A stretch of 64,000 nt of DNA from Mytilus edulis (lineage: Eukaryota > Mollusca > Bivalvia > Mytilida > Mytilidae): positions 45,967,601 to 46,031,600 of the forward strand of contig NC_092356.1 in NCBI RefSeq assembly GCF_963676685.1, written 5' to 3'. How positions within the stretch are numbered: position 1 is the first letter of the stretch; each line of letters opens with the position of its first letter. The translations under genes were made by a program, and so were the position numbers. Shown here in pieces: positions 21,270 to 33,345 of this stretch. The notes beneath the pieces were generated by a model. It saw only the letters and a list, made by a program, of their open reading frames with translations. It was not told the DNA's origin and searched no databases.

Positions 21270-21865
21270 AAAAATAAATGATAAACGACGTAAGATATAT
21301 AGTGCATGTAGATTTTAGGGTAAAACATTAACTAATAATCTAGTCATATAGATAAATGTCATGTTTTATATTTAATTGTGGACGAATATCAACTTTATCA
21401 ATAAGGCATCAATTAATTACAAAAATTTCAATTAAGCAAATACCCCCTTCTATTATATATTTATCAATCAATCAACAACATGACGGCGATAAACGTCCTG
21501 TTACTATAAATTGCTTAAAAATGCGAAAAATGTTTCCAATTTTTTTTAAAGACTTTCTCCATATAGTTAGTAATCCACCTCAATAGAAGCCTTTTAAGCT
21601 TACCATAGGATTTGTGTTTTGCTCATTGTTACAAGCATATATTTAGAGACCCTTTGAAGATATATGGGCTTGTTAGAATTGCAATTTGCAATATTTTTTT
21701 CTCTATCGATTTATGAATTTCGAACAGCGGTTTACTACTGCTAACTCAATTGATAAATAAGCATTTATATTATTTTGAAAAATTAATTAAGCGTGATCTT
21801 ACCATTGTCTAGACCTTGCAGATCACACTTTGGACTGAATTAGATAGATAAGAATGACCTATATA
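21270..21865. other. Stretch with R2-repeat scrap
   Basis: At 21690-21740, 'ctatcgatttatgaatttcgaacagcggtttactactg' is a scrap of the R2 family end. No exon is seen. Confidence 0.35.
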
Positions 21866-21867
21866 GT

Positions 21868-24800
21868 GGGAGATATTATGGACATAATTGTGCAAATCGT
21901 GATACAAGCATGAAATTTGGTATAAAGGTTGATTAAATGATAATTAAAAAAAATCCGCTGCTGGCCAGAAAAAAAAATCATTTTTTCAAGATGGCCACCA
22001 CACATTTCGGAAATGGCGTCATTACAAATTGACAATAATTCGTTAATCCTTTAAAAGGTGTGTTATATGTAAAATCCATTGTTACATTTTATAAAAAGTA
22101 AAGGACAGCTCCTACATTACGACTAGACAATACATTAAAGAAACTAAAGGTGACTTCCGGTTTCAAAATGCTGGCAAAAAAGTCAAAAATTTCAATTTTT
22201 ATACTTTCAAGCAACTTCACAAGGGATGTAAATCCTTGAAAGATGTGTTATAGGTATAATTCAATGTAAAAACGTTAAAAAAAAGTTCGTAAGTACGACA
22301 AAACAACACATAAATGAAGAAAAAAAAAGACTTCCGGTTCCAAAATGGCGGCAAATACGTAGAAAATATTTTTATAATTTCCATCAACTTAACAAGTGTT
22401 AACACTCTTTGTTAAGTTTAAATGCCTAGTTTGGTTAGAAAGACAGGTTGCTTATTTTATAATTATCTGATAGTTGCCTATCCAACAACCCGTACAAGGA
22501 AGACCAGAACGGTAGCATCTACAGTTACCAACACAGCTGGATTTTCGCCTCCGCATTTCAAAATTTTCTGACACGAGGATGCAACGGCAGTCAAAGAAGT
22601 CTCTTTTGGTTTCCAACTGTCATTGATTCTTTCTTTCATCCAACCCCAGTGTTCATGACATGGAACATGTACCTGTCGAATACATAAATCAGGCTAAGCT
22701 CAAACAACTCTTCTTGATATACTTCTCTTTTGATGTGCTCTGGAAAAGAACCTCTTGTAGGCGGAATTGCATTACAATGCCTCTGCTTCCTGGCAAATAA
22801 TTCACATCGTGCCTCGCTTCATACTTAAGCCTAAACAAAAACGTCCTTTACACCTGAAAAACCTTCCATTGTTAGCCAAGATGGCCTTTTGCCTTTCTCA
22901 TGACAATTCGACAAAGTGCCACATCCACTAAATGAATAGACGAAAGGAAGAGCAGCTACACAAGGACCAAACGCATTTGATATGTCACGTGCAGGAAGCC
23001 ATCAATTCGTTATTCCTTCCATAACCTATCCTCAATTTGTTCTACCTAATTTTGCGATTGCTGCAATTCTTGATACTATTACATCTGTGTCAGTACTACC
23101 TAAAATTACATTTTACAACACTTTTCATAATCATGCCGAACATGGACACACATTCGTGTATCTGCTGCTTCTTCATGATAACAAGGGAATAGATAGGAAG
23201 TATCTTTATTGAAATTGCAAAGGATATTTTCACCATGAGTAACATACACATTTTTATTAGTCTCTTAAGAAGCAATTTTGTCAAGCAAGAAACTTGCACA
23301 ATTTCGTTTTGTTGTCATCTTCACAGAGAAAACTACTCCATACCATTGGTGTTCTACTAGAACCAACACCTTTCCATCTGGCACAAGAACCTTGCCTTTG
23401 TCTTGTCACAGCCTTTAAATTATTCATTTAGTAAACATCAAATACAATGTCTACTTTCGAATACTTATCGATGCAAGATTTTATATAAGGCAGTATGACA
23501 TCATTAGCATAATCATCAAATATTTTTGCCCAACTTTGTGACCTGGAATTAACCATTGCTGCCCCACCAACGATAAATGCGTCCGAATTTTGATCAGCAA
23601 ATCGCAGAATGTTTCAAGTGAACCCATTTGCAGCGATTTAATACCACTATTTCAAGTGACATCCTGAGATAAAGACGGAAGAGCAGTTTGGTTTCTATGG
23701 ATAAAGAAATATTCCAAGTAAAACTGTCTACTGTGACAAAAAATTAAAAGTCTAGAAAAGATTTGCAATCACTTTTAAGGTTCTCTAGCTTTGTTTTTGT
23801 CAACGACGTTTCCAGTTTCATTTTGCGGTCAAAATAGGAAGTTGTTCTTTTTTATTTGGTTATAAAAAGCAGGTTCTGCTTCGTTTTGCATTTGCTTCAA
23901 CAGATCTTCGTATTGTGTGGACCAATATCTTGGAGTTTATTTACATATCTTACTTGTTTCCGAATCAACAATTTCCAAATGTTGTATTTTTACTTTACAA
24001 ATCTGACGACTCTTTTAGAAATGAATTTCCAAACTCGTTTTGCAAAACCTTTAAAGCTGTTTAAAGAAATCGTTTTGTGTTTTCGTAGAGTCTTCATTAT
24101 GTCGTTCGTCTGTTTTAGAATGACCCAAACCACTAGATCTTTCACATTAATCTTCTAGTATACTGACTCCTGGTCCAGCTATCATCCATTTGTATAAAAG
24201 GGAGCTTCGGTTAATCCTATGGCACCAACATTGCCCTCATCAATTGCATTATTCTGTTTTTGTGCCTGATCAATTGTGTAATAAGAAAGAAATTTGCTGG
24301 TCTTACGTACAGTGAAATTATCATTTTCAAATTCCATTGCCACCTGAGGGTGATGTTCGGGAAGGGAAGTCATATCTCGGAGATGAGTCGGTAACGATCG
24401 AGCATAATTTACATGATCAAGACCTAAAACAATCCGCTATCATGCTTTATACATGTTATATGGACTGTTTGAAAAGAAGGAAATCTCACTCATGAAATGA
24501 GCATAATACCAAAATCAGAAGAAGTCCTTAATTTACAATTGAACACCAGGAATTAAACTTTGGTCGAGATGACTCTATTTCCTTACACCAGTCTTTTAAA
24601 TCGTTGAACGTCACAGAGTCATTACATAATTATATATTCTGAGTTTATCTTTCATAATCTAAAATTAACAATTTTTAAGCAAATACATGCAGTTGTCTGA
24701 TGCGCCTGTCTAGTCCTAGGTACATTTGAACATACATAAAAAGAATCTGCCGTTCTTGGTGTTGCAATATTGGCTTCAGTAAGACATGTCTATCCCCTAT

Positions 24801-25507
24801 CAAGCAATATATAACCCAGAGTTTTATATTAAGTTATTTCAATGTGCAATCCACCAAACATGACGATACACTTATATATTTCCTTACAAATCAGGCCATT
24901 CCCACTGAATTTACTTAGGCATTTCCAAAAGTGGCTGATCTGCAGTTACAATTGATGTTTCTCCGGAATTAACCAAATTTTCGCCTTAACCATCGAATAC
25001 CTGAGAATTGCCTGGTAGTGCATACACATCGCTTTTGATGTCTATAAATAGTTTGCACATGCGCAAAAGTGTGAAACACATGTGTATCATAACCTTGAAA
25101 AATGTTATTAAACCAATACATAATATCATTAGAAATCCAAAAACACTAAATATATGGTAAATAGTTCAAATATTTTTGAAAGAATTTTTTTACATTTTCG
25201 CGCATGCGCAAATACTGGATATGTCAAATATTCATTTTTGATAAATATGTGATGTAAGGAAGGTAGCCACCAAACCTGGTAATTGGTTTTTACTCAAAGA
25301 AGTTCAAAGAAAAGTTTTCGAGAAAAATCAGTATTTTCAAACTAAAGAAAATAGCCATTTTAGAAAATGGCCGTGGCCATCTTGAAAAAAATATTTTTTT
25401 TAATGGCCAGCAGTTATTTCTTACAAAGTATATAATAATGATGCTTTGTGGTAATTTTCATGCTTGTATCATCATTTGCACAATTCCCTCGATTTTGCTA
25501 GCTAATA
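21868..25507 (-). mobile_element. Putative DNA transposon with long inverted repeats around a dead PIN-like gene
   Basis: The outer segments 21868-22015 and 25360-25507 are imperfect inverted repeats: both contain 'aattgtgcaaat', 'tgatacaagcatgaaa', 'ctgctggcca' followed by an A-run, and 'ttttttcaagatggccac' when read towards the centre. They enclose the minus-strand pseudogene 22480-24450. Between the left repeat and the pseudogene lie further 'cttccggtttcaaaatg' type subrepeats (22020-22440). Length, inverted ends and a single decayed gene suggest a DNA transposon, but no transposase signature I know (DDE, tyrosine recombinase) is visible and no target duplication could be fixed. Confidence 0.5.
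22480..24450 (-). pseudogene. Decayed member of a widespread invertebrate gene family with PIN-like acidic motifs
   Basis: On the minus strand, in order: V-D-I-V-F-D-V-Y (about 23440-23465), Y-H-E-E-A-A-D-T-R (23155-23190), T-D-T-D-V-I-V (23070-23100), F-S-G-C-G-T-L-S (22905-22935) with E-K-G-K-R-P-S-W following. A separate upstream block carries H-V-N-Y-A-R-S-L-P-T-H-L-R-D-M, F-T-V-R-K-T-S-K-F and I-D-Q-A-Q-K-Q-N-N-A (24180-24430). I know HEEADTR, DTDV, FTGCDT and DQA-x-EQNNA as hallmarks of uncharacterised multicopy genes in cnidarians and molluscs. The spaced acidic residues resemble PIN/FEN-type nucleases, which is inference. Many stops, shifts and a GCD-to-GCG change show it is dead. Confidence 0.75.
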
Positions 25508-27520
25508 TCTTCCATTAATACACATGGCACGGATTATATTTAATAATAACACTATTATTATGCAATACCACGTTTGTTGCATTGTAAGGGTGAACAGTCC
25601 GACATTCATCTATATAATGTTCCAAATTGTGTTTTCATTCAAATATCAAAAGTGATGTAATGTTTTAGCCTTGTGCAAGGTTAACTGTTTTTGTTTGAGG
25701 TTTTTCTATAATTGAAGGTAATAATTAGGTTTCAAAAAAATATGTTTGTTCTCCATTTAAACTGTATACCTTACAACGACATAATTTTCATTTACCTGAG
25801 TACATTATATTATTTGACGGCATTGTGGTCAAGATTATGGTTCTTTTTCTGAAATTGTTTATCATCTAACCCCTTATTGTATTGATTTTCTTTTATCATT
25901 GTGACATAGATCAAATGACAAGGTATGATAAGGGACGTTTCTGCCCCCCCCTTTTTCGAGAATTTTTAAACTTTAAAGTTGAAACCCATCACGCCTGTGT
26001 AATGAACTGCAGTATCTGATCGTCCATGTAGAATCTTATTTTAAGTTGTTATGTACTCAAATATGTTCAAACAGAGACCTTGAAAAGCCCTAAACGACGA
26101 AAAGTGTAAAAAATCTACAATTTCGTCATGTTCGGAGACAAAATTTTACATCAGCGCCAACGTAGACCATCTGGAAAATTTCAACCATCAACTGTACTCT
26201 TATGTATCTTTCACATAATAAAATATCATGGTGGTCTACGTTGGCGCTCATGTCTAAAAATTTGAAAAATAATCCGATTGTTTACATATTTTGACAAGTC
26301 ATTATAATACGTCACAGTGAAATCATTCCGGGATCCATAACTGATCAGAATATCAAGTACGGATTGTTTTATGTCATATCCGTCATCAAGACATGTCACT
26401 TTCTTAAAGAAATATGTTGTACGTGCAATTAGACCAATAATGATCAAAATAGTCCAACACTGGGCAGCCAAATACAGAGTTGTGTCCCTTGAGATATGGT
26501 GAATTAATTTTTATTCATTATAATTTTCAAATATTCAACGAAATCTTACAAATGAATTTTATAATAAATTCTCAATATATTAAAACTCTTTTTGTAGTTC
26601 TGAAGAAAATAATTTCATCAAAACGTATATATTTTGCACTTTGAAATTTTCTATTTAACCATCTACAGAAAAATAGATTTATGTATCATATAAATTTTGT
26701 GCACATGTTTGTTCCCGGCCGACCGTGCGAGGGCTAAAAAGCCAGTCAAGGTCGTTAAACTCTTCCATATATATTTGTTACCTGACGGGTTAGGACTTCA
26801 CCAGTGCAATGTGTATAATTTATTAGTTATTTGAACAGACTGAATAAGAATAGTAAAATCACTTGTATCAGATATTACTTGCATAAATACAAATTGGATA
26901 AGACCCATGGCAAACAAACTTATGAAGTATGTCCAAAAAACATGTGTATTTTGTGTGTCTGGAGTTCTATGTAAGTGACAAAATGTCGAGCACGTTCGTT
27001 TATTTAGATCAGTTCGTCCATTCATCCGTCCGTTCGTCTGTTTCTGTCCGGACATATACGTCTAGCGATCTCCTTCAGTTTTGGACCTAAAAAGCTTTTT
27101 ATTTATAATAGAGGTGTGTATGTCTACATGCATGGTTTTGATTTTTTAATAAAATTTTCTTTAAATGTCCGGTATATTTGTTACAAGCTATAAATATAAA
27201 GAGTCGGTTATCCTCCTACAGTTTTTGAGATACAGCTTTAAGACCTTATAGGTTTAATGTACACATAATTGAAGCATGTATTGCCATCGGATTTCTATTA
27301 TTCTTCAAATATTCTAAATATGTCAGATTTTTGGACTTAGTCAATATTTCTTGCTACTTAAAAAACAGTTAGGGTAGTTGTTGAATATTCACCAAAAACG
27401 GTAGCTGAACTTGTTTTCCCTCTCACTTGCTATTGTAGGCACAACTTGCACTACTTGTACTATATTTTTATATCCCTAATTCAATAAATAAGATTTTTTT
27501 AATTAACTTCAAATATCTAT
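25508..27520. other. Stretch with one perfect short inverted repeat
   Basis: At 26154-26170 and 26231-26247 the sequence GCGCCAACGTAGACCA is repeated in inverted orientation, able to form a stem about 60 bp apart. The minus frame 26226-26471 begins only at a TTG and ends inside this repeat. A GGAC/CCGT-type simple repeat scrap is at 27010-27050. No supported exon is seen. Confidence 0.4.
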
Positions 27521-27529
27521 TCAATACCG

Positions 27530-27850
27530 GAAAGGTTGAACTTGGTGAATACTACAGCCGATTTCATTGAGTGTGAAGTCAAAGGTAATATTTTTAGTTA
27601 GCTTGCTTGTTAGATGAACCATATAGTCATTGTTAGGTCAGGTTAACTACCCTCTTTTAAGAATATACTACTCCAGCAGATTACCAATCTATCTGTCTGA
27701 TGGTCTATGCTACTTCGAAAGGAAGGTAGAAAACCTTACATAATAATGACTTCACAGTTCAGCTAACAAGCAAGCTTACCAAAGATTTTACCTTTGGCTT
27801 CACACTCAATGAAATCGGCTGTAAACCTTGAAAGTTGAAACCTTTTGGCT
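27530..27850. repeat. Inverted duplication (about 105-bp arms) carrying an exon-like segment
   Basis: The arms are about 27530-27640 and 27738-27850, roughly 80 per cent identical in inverted orientation, both containing 'acagccgatttcattgagtgtgaag'. In the right arm, read on the minus strand, a TTGCAG acceptor (27867) and a GTAAAA donor (27793) bound a frame T-E-C-P-A-K-R-F-Q-L-S-R-F-T-A-D-F-I-E-C with phase 2-1. The left arm has the same frame on the plus strand but with changes. It could be a real cysteine exon with an inverted copy, or a foldback element. Confidence 0.5.
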
Positions 27851-27934
27851 GGACATTCAGTCCTGCAAGTGAAGACATTCAGAATGAAAATAATAAATAG
27901 ATCAACATTGAAAGGAGAAATATAGGTTGAAGAC

Positions 27935-28037
27935 GAGTGCACCCGCACCAGCGGGGATGGAACTCACAACATCAGTGTTGACTGGCTAGTGATTACAGAA
28001 GTAACTTCTTAGACTACTGGGCCACCGAGACCCTTTA
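27935..28037 (-). repeat. tRNA-like SINE head
   Basis: The minus strand reads GGTCTCGGTGGCCCAGTAGTC (A-box region) and, about 55 bases on, GTGAGTTCCATCCCCGC (B-box region) in a Ser/Leu tRNA-like layout. It matches the head of the SINE at 8698-8958. It is not a functional tRNA: the B box is GTTCCATCC and no matching acceptor stem was found. Confidence 0.65.
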
Positions 28038-28599
28038 ATGAAGTATGTCTACGTTTCTAATCAAATTCGAATGTTTTGGGGTTTCATGAAATACTACTTA
28101 CCAACAACTGTTTCATTTAAAAAAAAAATCATAAAATTTTGGATAAGATAAGGAGATGTGGTATGATTGCACATGATACTATACACCGGCGATCAATGTG
28201 CTAATTTCAGGATATATATCGTAAAAATAATGAATGTTTAGAGAAGCTTGAAGATGTTCATGCCTCTTTCGTCTACGTATCTTAATGAGTTTTTAACGTC
28301 TTAAACCCTGACCTCATCGAAAACTTTGAACTTTGTTTTCAGCATTTCAGTCTTTAAAATATTGTGTTAAGTGTTAAAAAGTTCACAGTGTACGATTCTT
28401 TAAGTGACAAACAATGACATTGTACAGGCTATGCATATTTGCTATACATACTGTATAAATCTGATACTGAATCTTCAATAGTAGTTTTAATGTACCGGTA
28501 ATCATCATGTAAATGTGAAATGCTATATTCATAACTTCAACTATTATTTATGAATTATAAGTGCGCCACTTCTTTTATAACTTAAAGTTTTTTTATGCC

Positions 28600-28885
28600 T
28601 CAGTTATGGGCATTATGTTTTCTGGTCTGTGCGTCCGTATGTACGTTCGTCCGTTAATCCGTCCGCCCGTCCCTCCGTCCGTCCGTTTGTCCGTTTGTTC
28701 GTCCATATGTCCCGCTTCATGGTAAAGTTTTTGGTCGAGGTAGTTTTTGATGAAATTGAAGTCCAATCAACTTGAAAATTAGTACACATGTTCCCTATGA
28801 TACGATAGTTCTAATTTTAATGCCAAATTAGAGATGTTGCCCCATTTTCACGGTAAACTATACTGGGGACACATTCTTGTTTGTT
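28600..28885 (+). repeat. Interspersed mollusc repeat with CCGT-rich start, plus copy
   Basis: A run of GTCCGT units (28628-28710) is followed by 'catggtaaagtttttggtcgaggtag', 'gaaattgaagtccaatcaac' and 'catgttccctatga'. It is the inverted counterpart of 475-720. Confidence 0.65.
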
Positions 28886-29019
28886 TTACCTATTAACTTG
28901 TTAATGTTTATACTTACTAATTATTATGTGACAATATGATTTGTATTTATCCTTTTTTTTTTAATAAACCGACCATTTCTTTGATAGCTATCTTTTATTT
29001 AATACTAAAATTGAGAATG

Positions 29020-29290
29020 AAATGGGGAATGTGTCAAAGAGACAACAACCGAAGGCCACCAATGGGTCTTCAATGCTGCGAGAAACTTCCGCATCCTGAG
29101 GCATCTTTCAGCTGGCCCCCAAACAAATATGTATACTAGTTCACTAATAATTGACGTCATACTAAACTCCAAATTATACGCAAGAAGCTAAAATTAAAAA
29201 TCATACAACACTAAAAAAGGTCAGAGGCTCCTGACTTGGGACATGCGCAAAAATGCGGTGGGGTTAAACTTTTTTTTTGGAGATCTCAAC
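29020..29290 (+). repeat. Mussel repeat R1, fairly complete copy
   Basis: The text runs from 'aaatggggaatgtgtcaaagag' through 'ttcagctggcccc', 'gacgtcatactaaactcc', 'agaggctcctgacttggg' to 'gagatctcaaccct'. It is the inverted counterpart of 45115-45425 and a longer version of 61790-61940. The plus ORF 28936-29139 is a by-product. Confidence 0.75.
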
Positions 29291-29389
29291 CCTGTTTTTG
29301 GTAACAGCATATGATTTAATATTTACATCATCAAGACATAATAATAATGCCAAAAACCTACTTCGGTTTACAAAAAAAAACAAAACATT

Positions 29390-29950
29390 ATTTAACCGTT
29401 GCTAAGCACTATTTTGGTTGCTAATCATTTTATCACCATGATATACAATTGACTTGCTTTCATTTCTTACTGCTAGTTATTCTTTCATGTATTAATCTAA
29501 CTAACCTGATTTTACTCTAATTTGTACAATTAAAATCAAAAAGTTTTTTTTTCTAGTTCAATTTAATTTCTATCTTTTTTGGCTGTTGCTAAGCAACTTT
29601 TAGGTTGCTATGGTCAATTTCATTTTCTTGAAAAAAAATAATGATGACTCAGACATCATATATAAAAAAGAAAATCATTTACAGTAGCTAAATCTTTAAA
29701 TATTGCTATATCTATACCTTATATGGCCGAAATTACATATTTTTAACCGTTGCTAGGGAAAAATTTGGTTGCTAGGTTGTTGCTAGCATTTTTTTTTACT
29801 GAAATTGAAGTGACTTTTCATTTGCAAACTCAAGTTAGTGTTAAACAAACAATATTATTTTGAATTATGCTAATGTGTAATGAGAAAGCAATGCATATGT
29901 GATAATTTGGCTATTTATTTAAACCGTTGCTAGGCAACCTTCCTTTCACC
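29390..29950. repeat. Diverged tandem region with palindromic GTTGCTARGCAAC motifs
   Basis: Variants of the palindrome GTTGCTAAGCAAC / GTTGCTAGGCAAC occur at about 29398, 29583, 29745 (with additional 'gttgctaggttgttgctagc') and 29922, spaced 160-190 bp, most preceded by 'aaccgttgc' or similar and followed by 'ttttggttgcta'. The motif resembles RFX (X-box) sites, which is only a pattern similarity. The period suggests an old tandem repeat. Confidence 0.5.
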
Positions 29951-30109
29951 GGAACATAAAAAAAATCATAGTTTTGAATAGTTTCTATAATACGGCTATC
30001 AATGATGTATATATAAACTTATTTGGGAAGGGGGCCAAAAGCGCCTCTTATCATACCTTGTCCTTTATTCGTTCAGTGTAAGTTCACTTGTATTTATATG
30101 TCTTTTGAT

Positions 30110-30490
30110 TGAGTTAAGTCATTTCAATTGATATGTGTCTTTCTATGTTACACTACTGATTTAGATTTGTTGGAATATTAGTACCTATTAAAACTTTTAA
30201 ACCCACTGCATTTGTTTGCACCTGTCCTATGTCAGAAATCTGATGCTCAGTAGTTATTGTTTGTTGATGTGGTGTCTTTTGTTTCATGTATTTTATATAT
30301 ATATATTAGACCGTTGGTTGTCACGTTTGAATGATGTTACACTAGTCATCGTAGTGCTCTTTATAGCTTTCTGTTCGGTGTGAGCCAAGCCTCCCTTTAG
30401 ATGACCGTATTATTTTACGATATTTAATTTGGCCTTGGATGATTTGGAGGTCTATTACGTTCAAAATGCTCTTATTGTTTTGTCGTATTT
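30110..30490 (+). repeat. Interspersed repeat R3
   Basis: The text 'gtcatttcaattgatatgtgtctttc...gcacctgtcctatgtcagaaatctgatgctc...tattagaccgttggttgtcacg...ctttatagctttctgttcggtgtgagcc' is homologous to 13790-14060 and to 49140-49270. Confidence 0.6.
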
Positions 30491-31420
30491 ATAAATACCT
30501 GATAAATACCTGATATTAAAGTATTTTAGATGGAGTATCCCGGATGAATGCAGGAATTTGTTAGGGATGCACGAAATTTGAAGTGTTTTTATTTACTACC
30601 ACTACCGATGGATGTTAAGTTTATTTAGAAAGTGAGGATATTGCAAGAATGTTTCAATAGCTCGTCTATTGATATGTCATTTTGTGTTTCATTGTTTTAA
30701 TCAGGTATATGATTTATACTGATTAAAATCATATGACAATATTGACTGCTGTACCCATTTTTATCTACTTTTTTATCTATCATGTGGGTTCGTTTTACTC
30801 ATACATTTTTGTCAAGATAATGGAATTCAATGCAACTGCCATACATGTGAGATCCGGTTTAATTCACATTTTTTTTCATAAGAAAATGTCTTTATCAAGT
30901 CAGGATTATCGCAGATTTCCATTCGTTAATTGTATTTAAGCTTTAGATTTTGCCATTTAATACCCTAAATATCCTTTGGATATATAGAAGGATACCTCCT
31001 CCCATTTATTATGTTTAATTTCTGTATAACGCGTAATGATATTATACTGTTAAAAGTATACTAGCTAACGAGGAAACACCAATACAAAAACAAAGTGAAA
31101 TCTGGAGACTAACATATACATCAAATTCATGACAAAAACTTGTTACTTTTAGCATTGGTATAACTGTATATTGCATAATGTAAAACCAAACACCTATCAA
31201 GTTGAATGAACACGAGTGCATGTGCTATATTGTTTTGATTTATTATTTATCACTTTATGTGACTAATAGACCAAATGTTAAAGTCGCCTTTATACTTAAA
31301 GTGAAAAGGAAATCGGGGTCAAGTGATCTACTTGAGAAAGACGTGTTGTCCTTACTTTAGATCAGAAAGATAACTATTATGGACCTAGCTTTTACAGTCA
31401 GCACATCAAATTGACATGTA
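30491..31420. other. Stretch without recognised features
   Basis: AT-rich DNA. At 31425-31520 a minus-strand open segment (M-F-A-I-S-N-Y-T-S-C-E-N-A-F-D and V-H-D-Y-R-A-G-I-V) follows directly on the PLE tail. It looks protein-like but has no clear acceptor, so I do not call it an exon. Confidence 0.3.
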
Positions 31421-31529
31421 TCTTGATCAGACGATTCCTGCTCGATAGTCATGCACACCCAACTTTTCATCAAAAGCATTTTCACAACTAGTGTAGTTTG
31501 AAATCGCAAACATAGGATTATTCAAAAAA

Positions 31530-32190
31530 AAGGGGACGAAAGATACCAAAGGGACAGTCAAACTCATAAATCTAAAACAAACTGACAACGCCATGGCTAA
31601 AAATGAAAAAAGACAAATAAACAACAGCACACATGACACAACATAGAAAACTAAAGAATTAACAACACGAACCCCATAAAAAAACTAGGGGTGATCTCAG
31701 GTGCTCCGGAAGGGTAAGAAGATCCTGCTCCACATGTGGCACCCGTCGTGTTGCTTATGTGATAACAAATCCGGTAAATAGTCTAATTCGGTAGGTAACA
31801 TTCATGAAAGGGAAGGGGATTGTATTTACGACATAAGGAACATATCCGATATCATTTGTGAAACAGTTATTCCATTACGGTCAACCAACTCGTGATGGCG
31901 TCCGTAAAATTTACGAAGGGATGATTTCAACTTCACCATTTGGAACTATTGGTTTAATAGCTTTCTTGTGTGCAGCAACCCTCTATCAAGAAAATCATGA
32001 TAGGAAAAGCAAGCACGGGAATATCGTATCAATTGGGAGATATATACCCCGTATGCAGGTGTTGCTGGAATGTTGCTACTTAGAAATGGAAAGTTCACAA
32101 TTGGAAAGCTGAAATCATCTCTTTTGTCGTAAAGTTTTGTTTTTAACCGACCCTAATTGTCAATTTCTAGATGTGAGTCAAGATATGAGG
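31530..32190 (-). mobile_element. Penelope-like element, 3' end of ORF and 3' tail
   Basis: Minus-strand reading from about 32190: Y-L-D-L-H-L-E-I-D, L-K-T-K-L-Y-D-K-R-D-D-F, A-Y-G-V-Y-I-S-Q-L-I-R-Y-S-R, L-R-K-F-Y-G-R-H-H-E-L-V-D-R, then stops and about 280 bp of tail containing 'ggcacccgtcgtgttgc', 'ggggtgatctcagg' and 'gacaacgccatggc' (as written on the plus strand). One stop interrupts the N-terminal part of the fragment. The tail defines the orphan repeats listed elsewhere. The plus ORF 31858-32112 is a shadow. Confidence 0.8.
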
Positions 32191-32519
32191 CCGATTTAAT
32201 AAGTATTGCAATATGCATTGTGTTTAAATACAATATCAGTATTTAGTTCTATTTTAATCTTTAATCAATCCTAATTCTATATTACTTTTGAGATATAGTT
32301 TTTCATATGTGACGTAATTTTTCTGCTGTTTCAGAAATATCAGATATTCAAATGTGACGTAATTTTTAATGCCTTTTCACCATCGTATGTGACGTAATTT
32401 TAATGCCTTTTCACCATCGTATGTGACGTCATTTTCCTAATTTACTGCGTTGAGGCCTGGACTGAGTCGGGTGTGTCTATTCTGTGTTGGTCATTCATTA
32501 TGTATTCGTGTTTGTTTTA

Positions 32520-32800
32520 TGTAATGAGTTAATACTTCAGTTTCATTATGTATATCTGTTATATTCATTTGATAAAATTTACTGTTTGCAATAGCATTAA
32601 TTGTGCTAAATAATAAGGATGTTCTTGTCCCAAGCATAAAAACTTAGCCGTATTTGACACAACCTTTTTCAACTTTTGATCTTCAGTGCTGTACAATTTT
32701 GTACCTTTTTTTCGCTTTCGATCTTTTATATCTGGGCGTCACTGGTGAGTCTTGTGTGGACGAGGCGCGTTTTTGGCGTATTAAATTTTAAACCTGATGC
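32520..32800 (+). ncRNA. Degenerate solo retrozyme with hammerhead remnant (32736-32779)
   Basis: The body matches the retrozyme ('agccgtatttgacacaacc', 'ttgatcttcagtgctg'). The core reads CTGGTGAG, stem II GTCTTGTGTGGAC, then GAGG for GAAA, and GCGTTTTTGGCGTA. Both catalytic blocks are changed, so it should be inactive. Confidence 0.65.
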
Positions 32801-32924
32801 TTTTTGTTATTCATTAATCATGTGTTTCTTTGTCTAATACGTTTTCCTATTTATTTGTATTGTAGTCCTGTAATATTATGTTGTCATTTCTATGTTATAT
32901 TTAACATTGCCATTAAAGTGCGAG

Positions 32925-33345
32925 GTTTGGCATGCCACAAAACCAGGTTCAACCCACCATTTTTTCCTTTAAAAATGTCCTGTACCAAGTCAGGAATATG
33001 GCCATTGTTATATTATAGTTCGCTTCTGTGTGTGTTACAATTTAACGTTGCGTCGTTTGTTTTCTCTTATTTTTTAGTGTAAATTGACATTGCGATAAGA
33101 CGTGTCACGGTACTTGTCTATCCTAATTCATGTATTTGGTTTTGATGTTATATTTGTTATTCTCGTGGGATTTTGTCTGATGCTTGGTCCGTTTATGTGT
33201 GTGTTAGTTACATTGTAGTGTTGTGTCGTTGTTCTCCTCTTATATTTATGCGTTTCCCTCAGTTTTAGTTTGTTACCCCGATTTTGTTTTTTGTCCATGG
33301 ATTTATGAGTTTGAACAGCGGTATACTACTGTTGCCTTTATTTAA
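32925..33345 (+). repeat. Interspersed repeat R2, long copy
   Basis: The text runs from 'tggcatgccacaaaaccagg' through 'accaagtcaggaatatggcc', 'cgtgtcacggtacttgtc', 'attctcgtgggattttgtc' to 'gcggtatactactgttgcc'. An inverted long copy is at 52925-53405. The repeat ends exactly where the PLE palm fragment (33346) begins. Confidence 0.65.

Noticed and set aside
26226-26471. Minus ORF with a hydrophobic N-terminus resembling a signal peptide
   Set aside because: It has no ATG (TTG start), no splice sites, and its C-terminus lies in an inverted repeat.
31425-31520. Possible exon (N-Y-T-S-C-E-N-A-F-D frame)
   Set aside because: There is no acceptor at its start, where PLE tail sequence joins directly, so exon borders cannot be supported.
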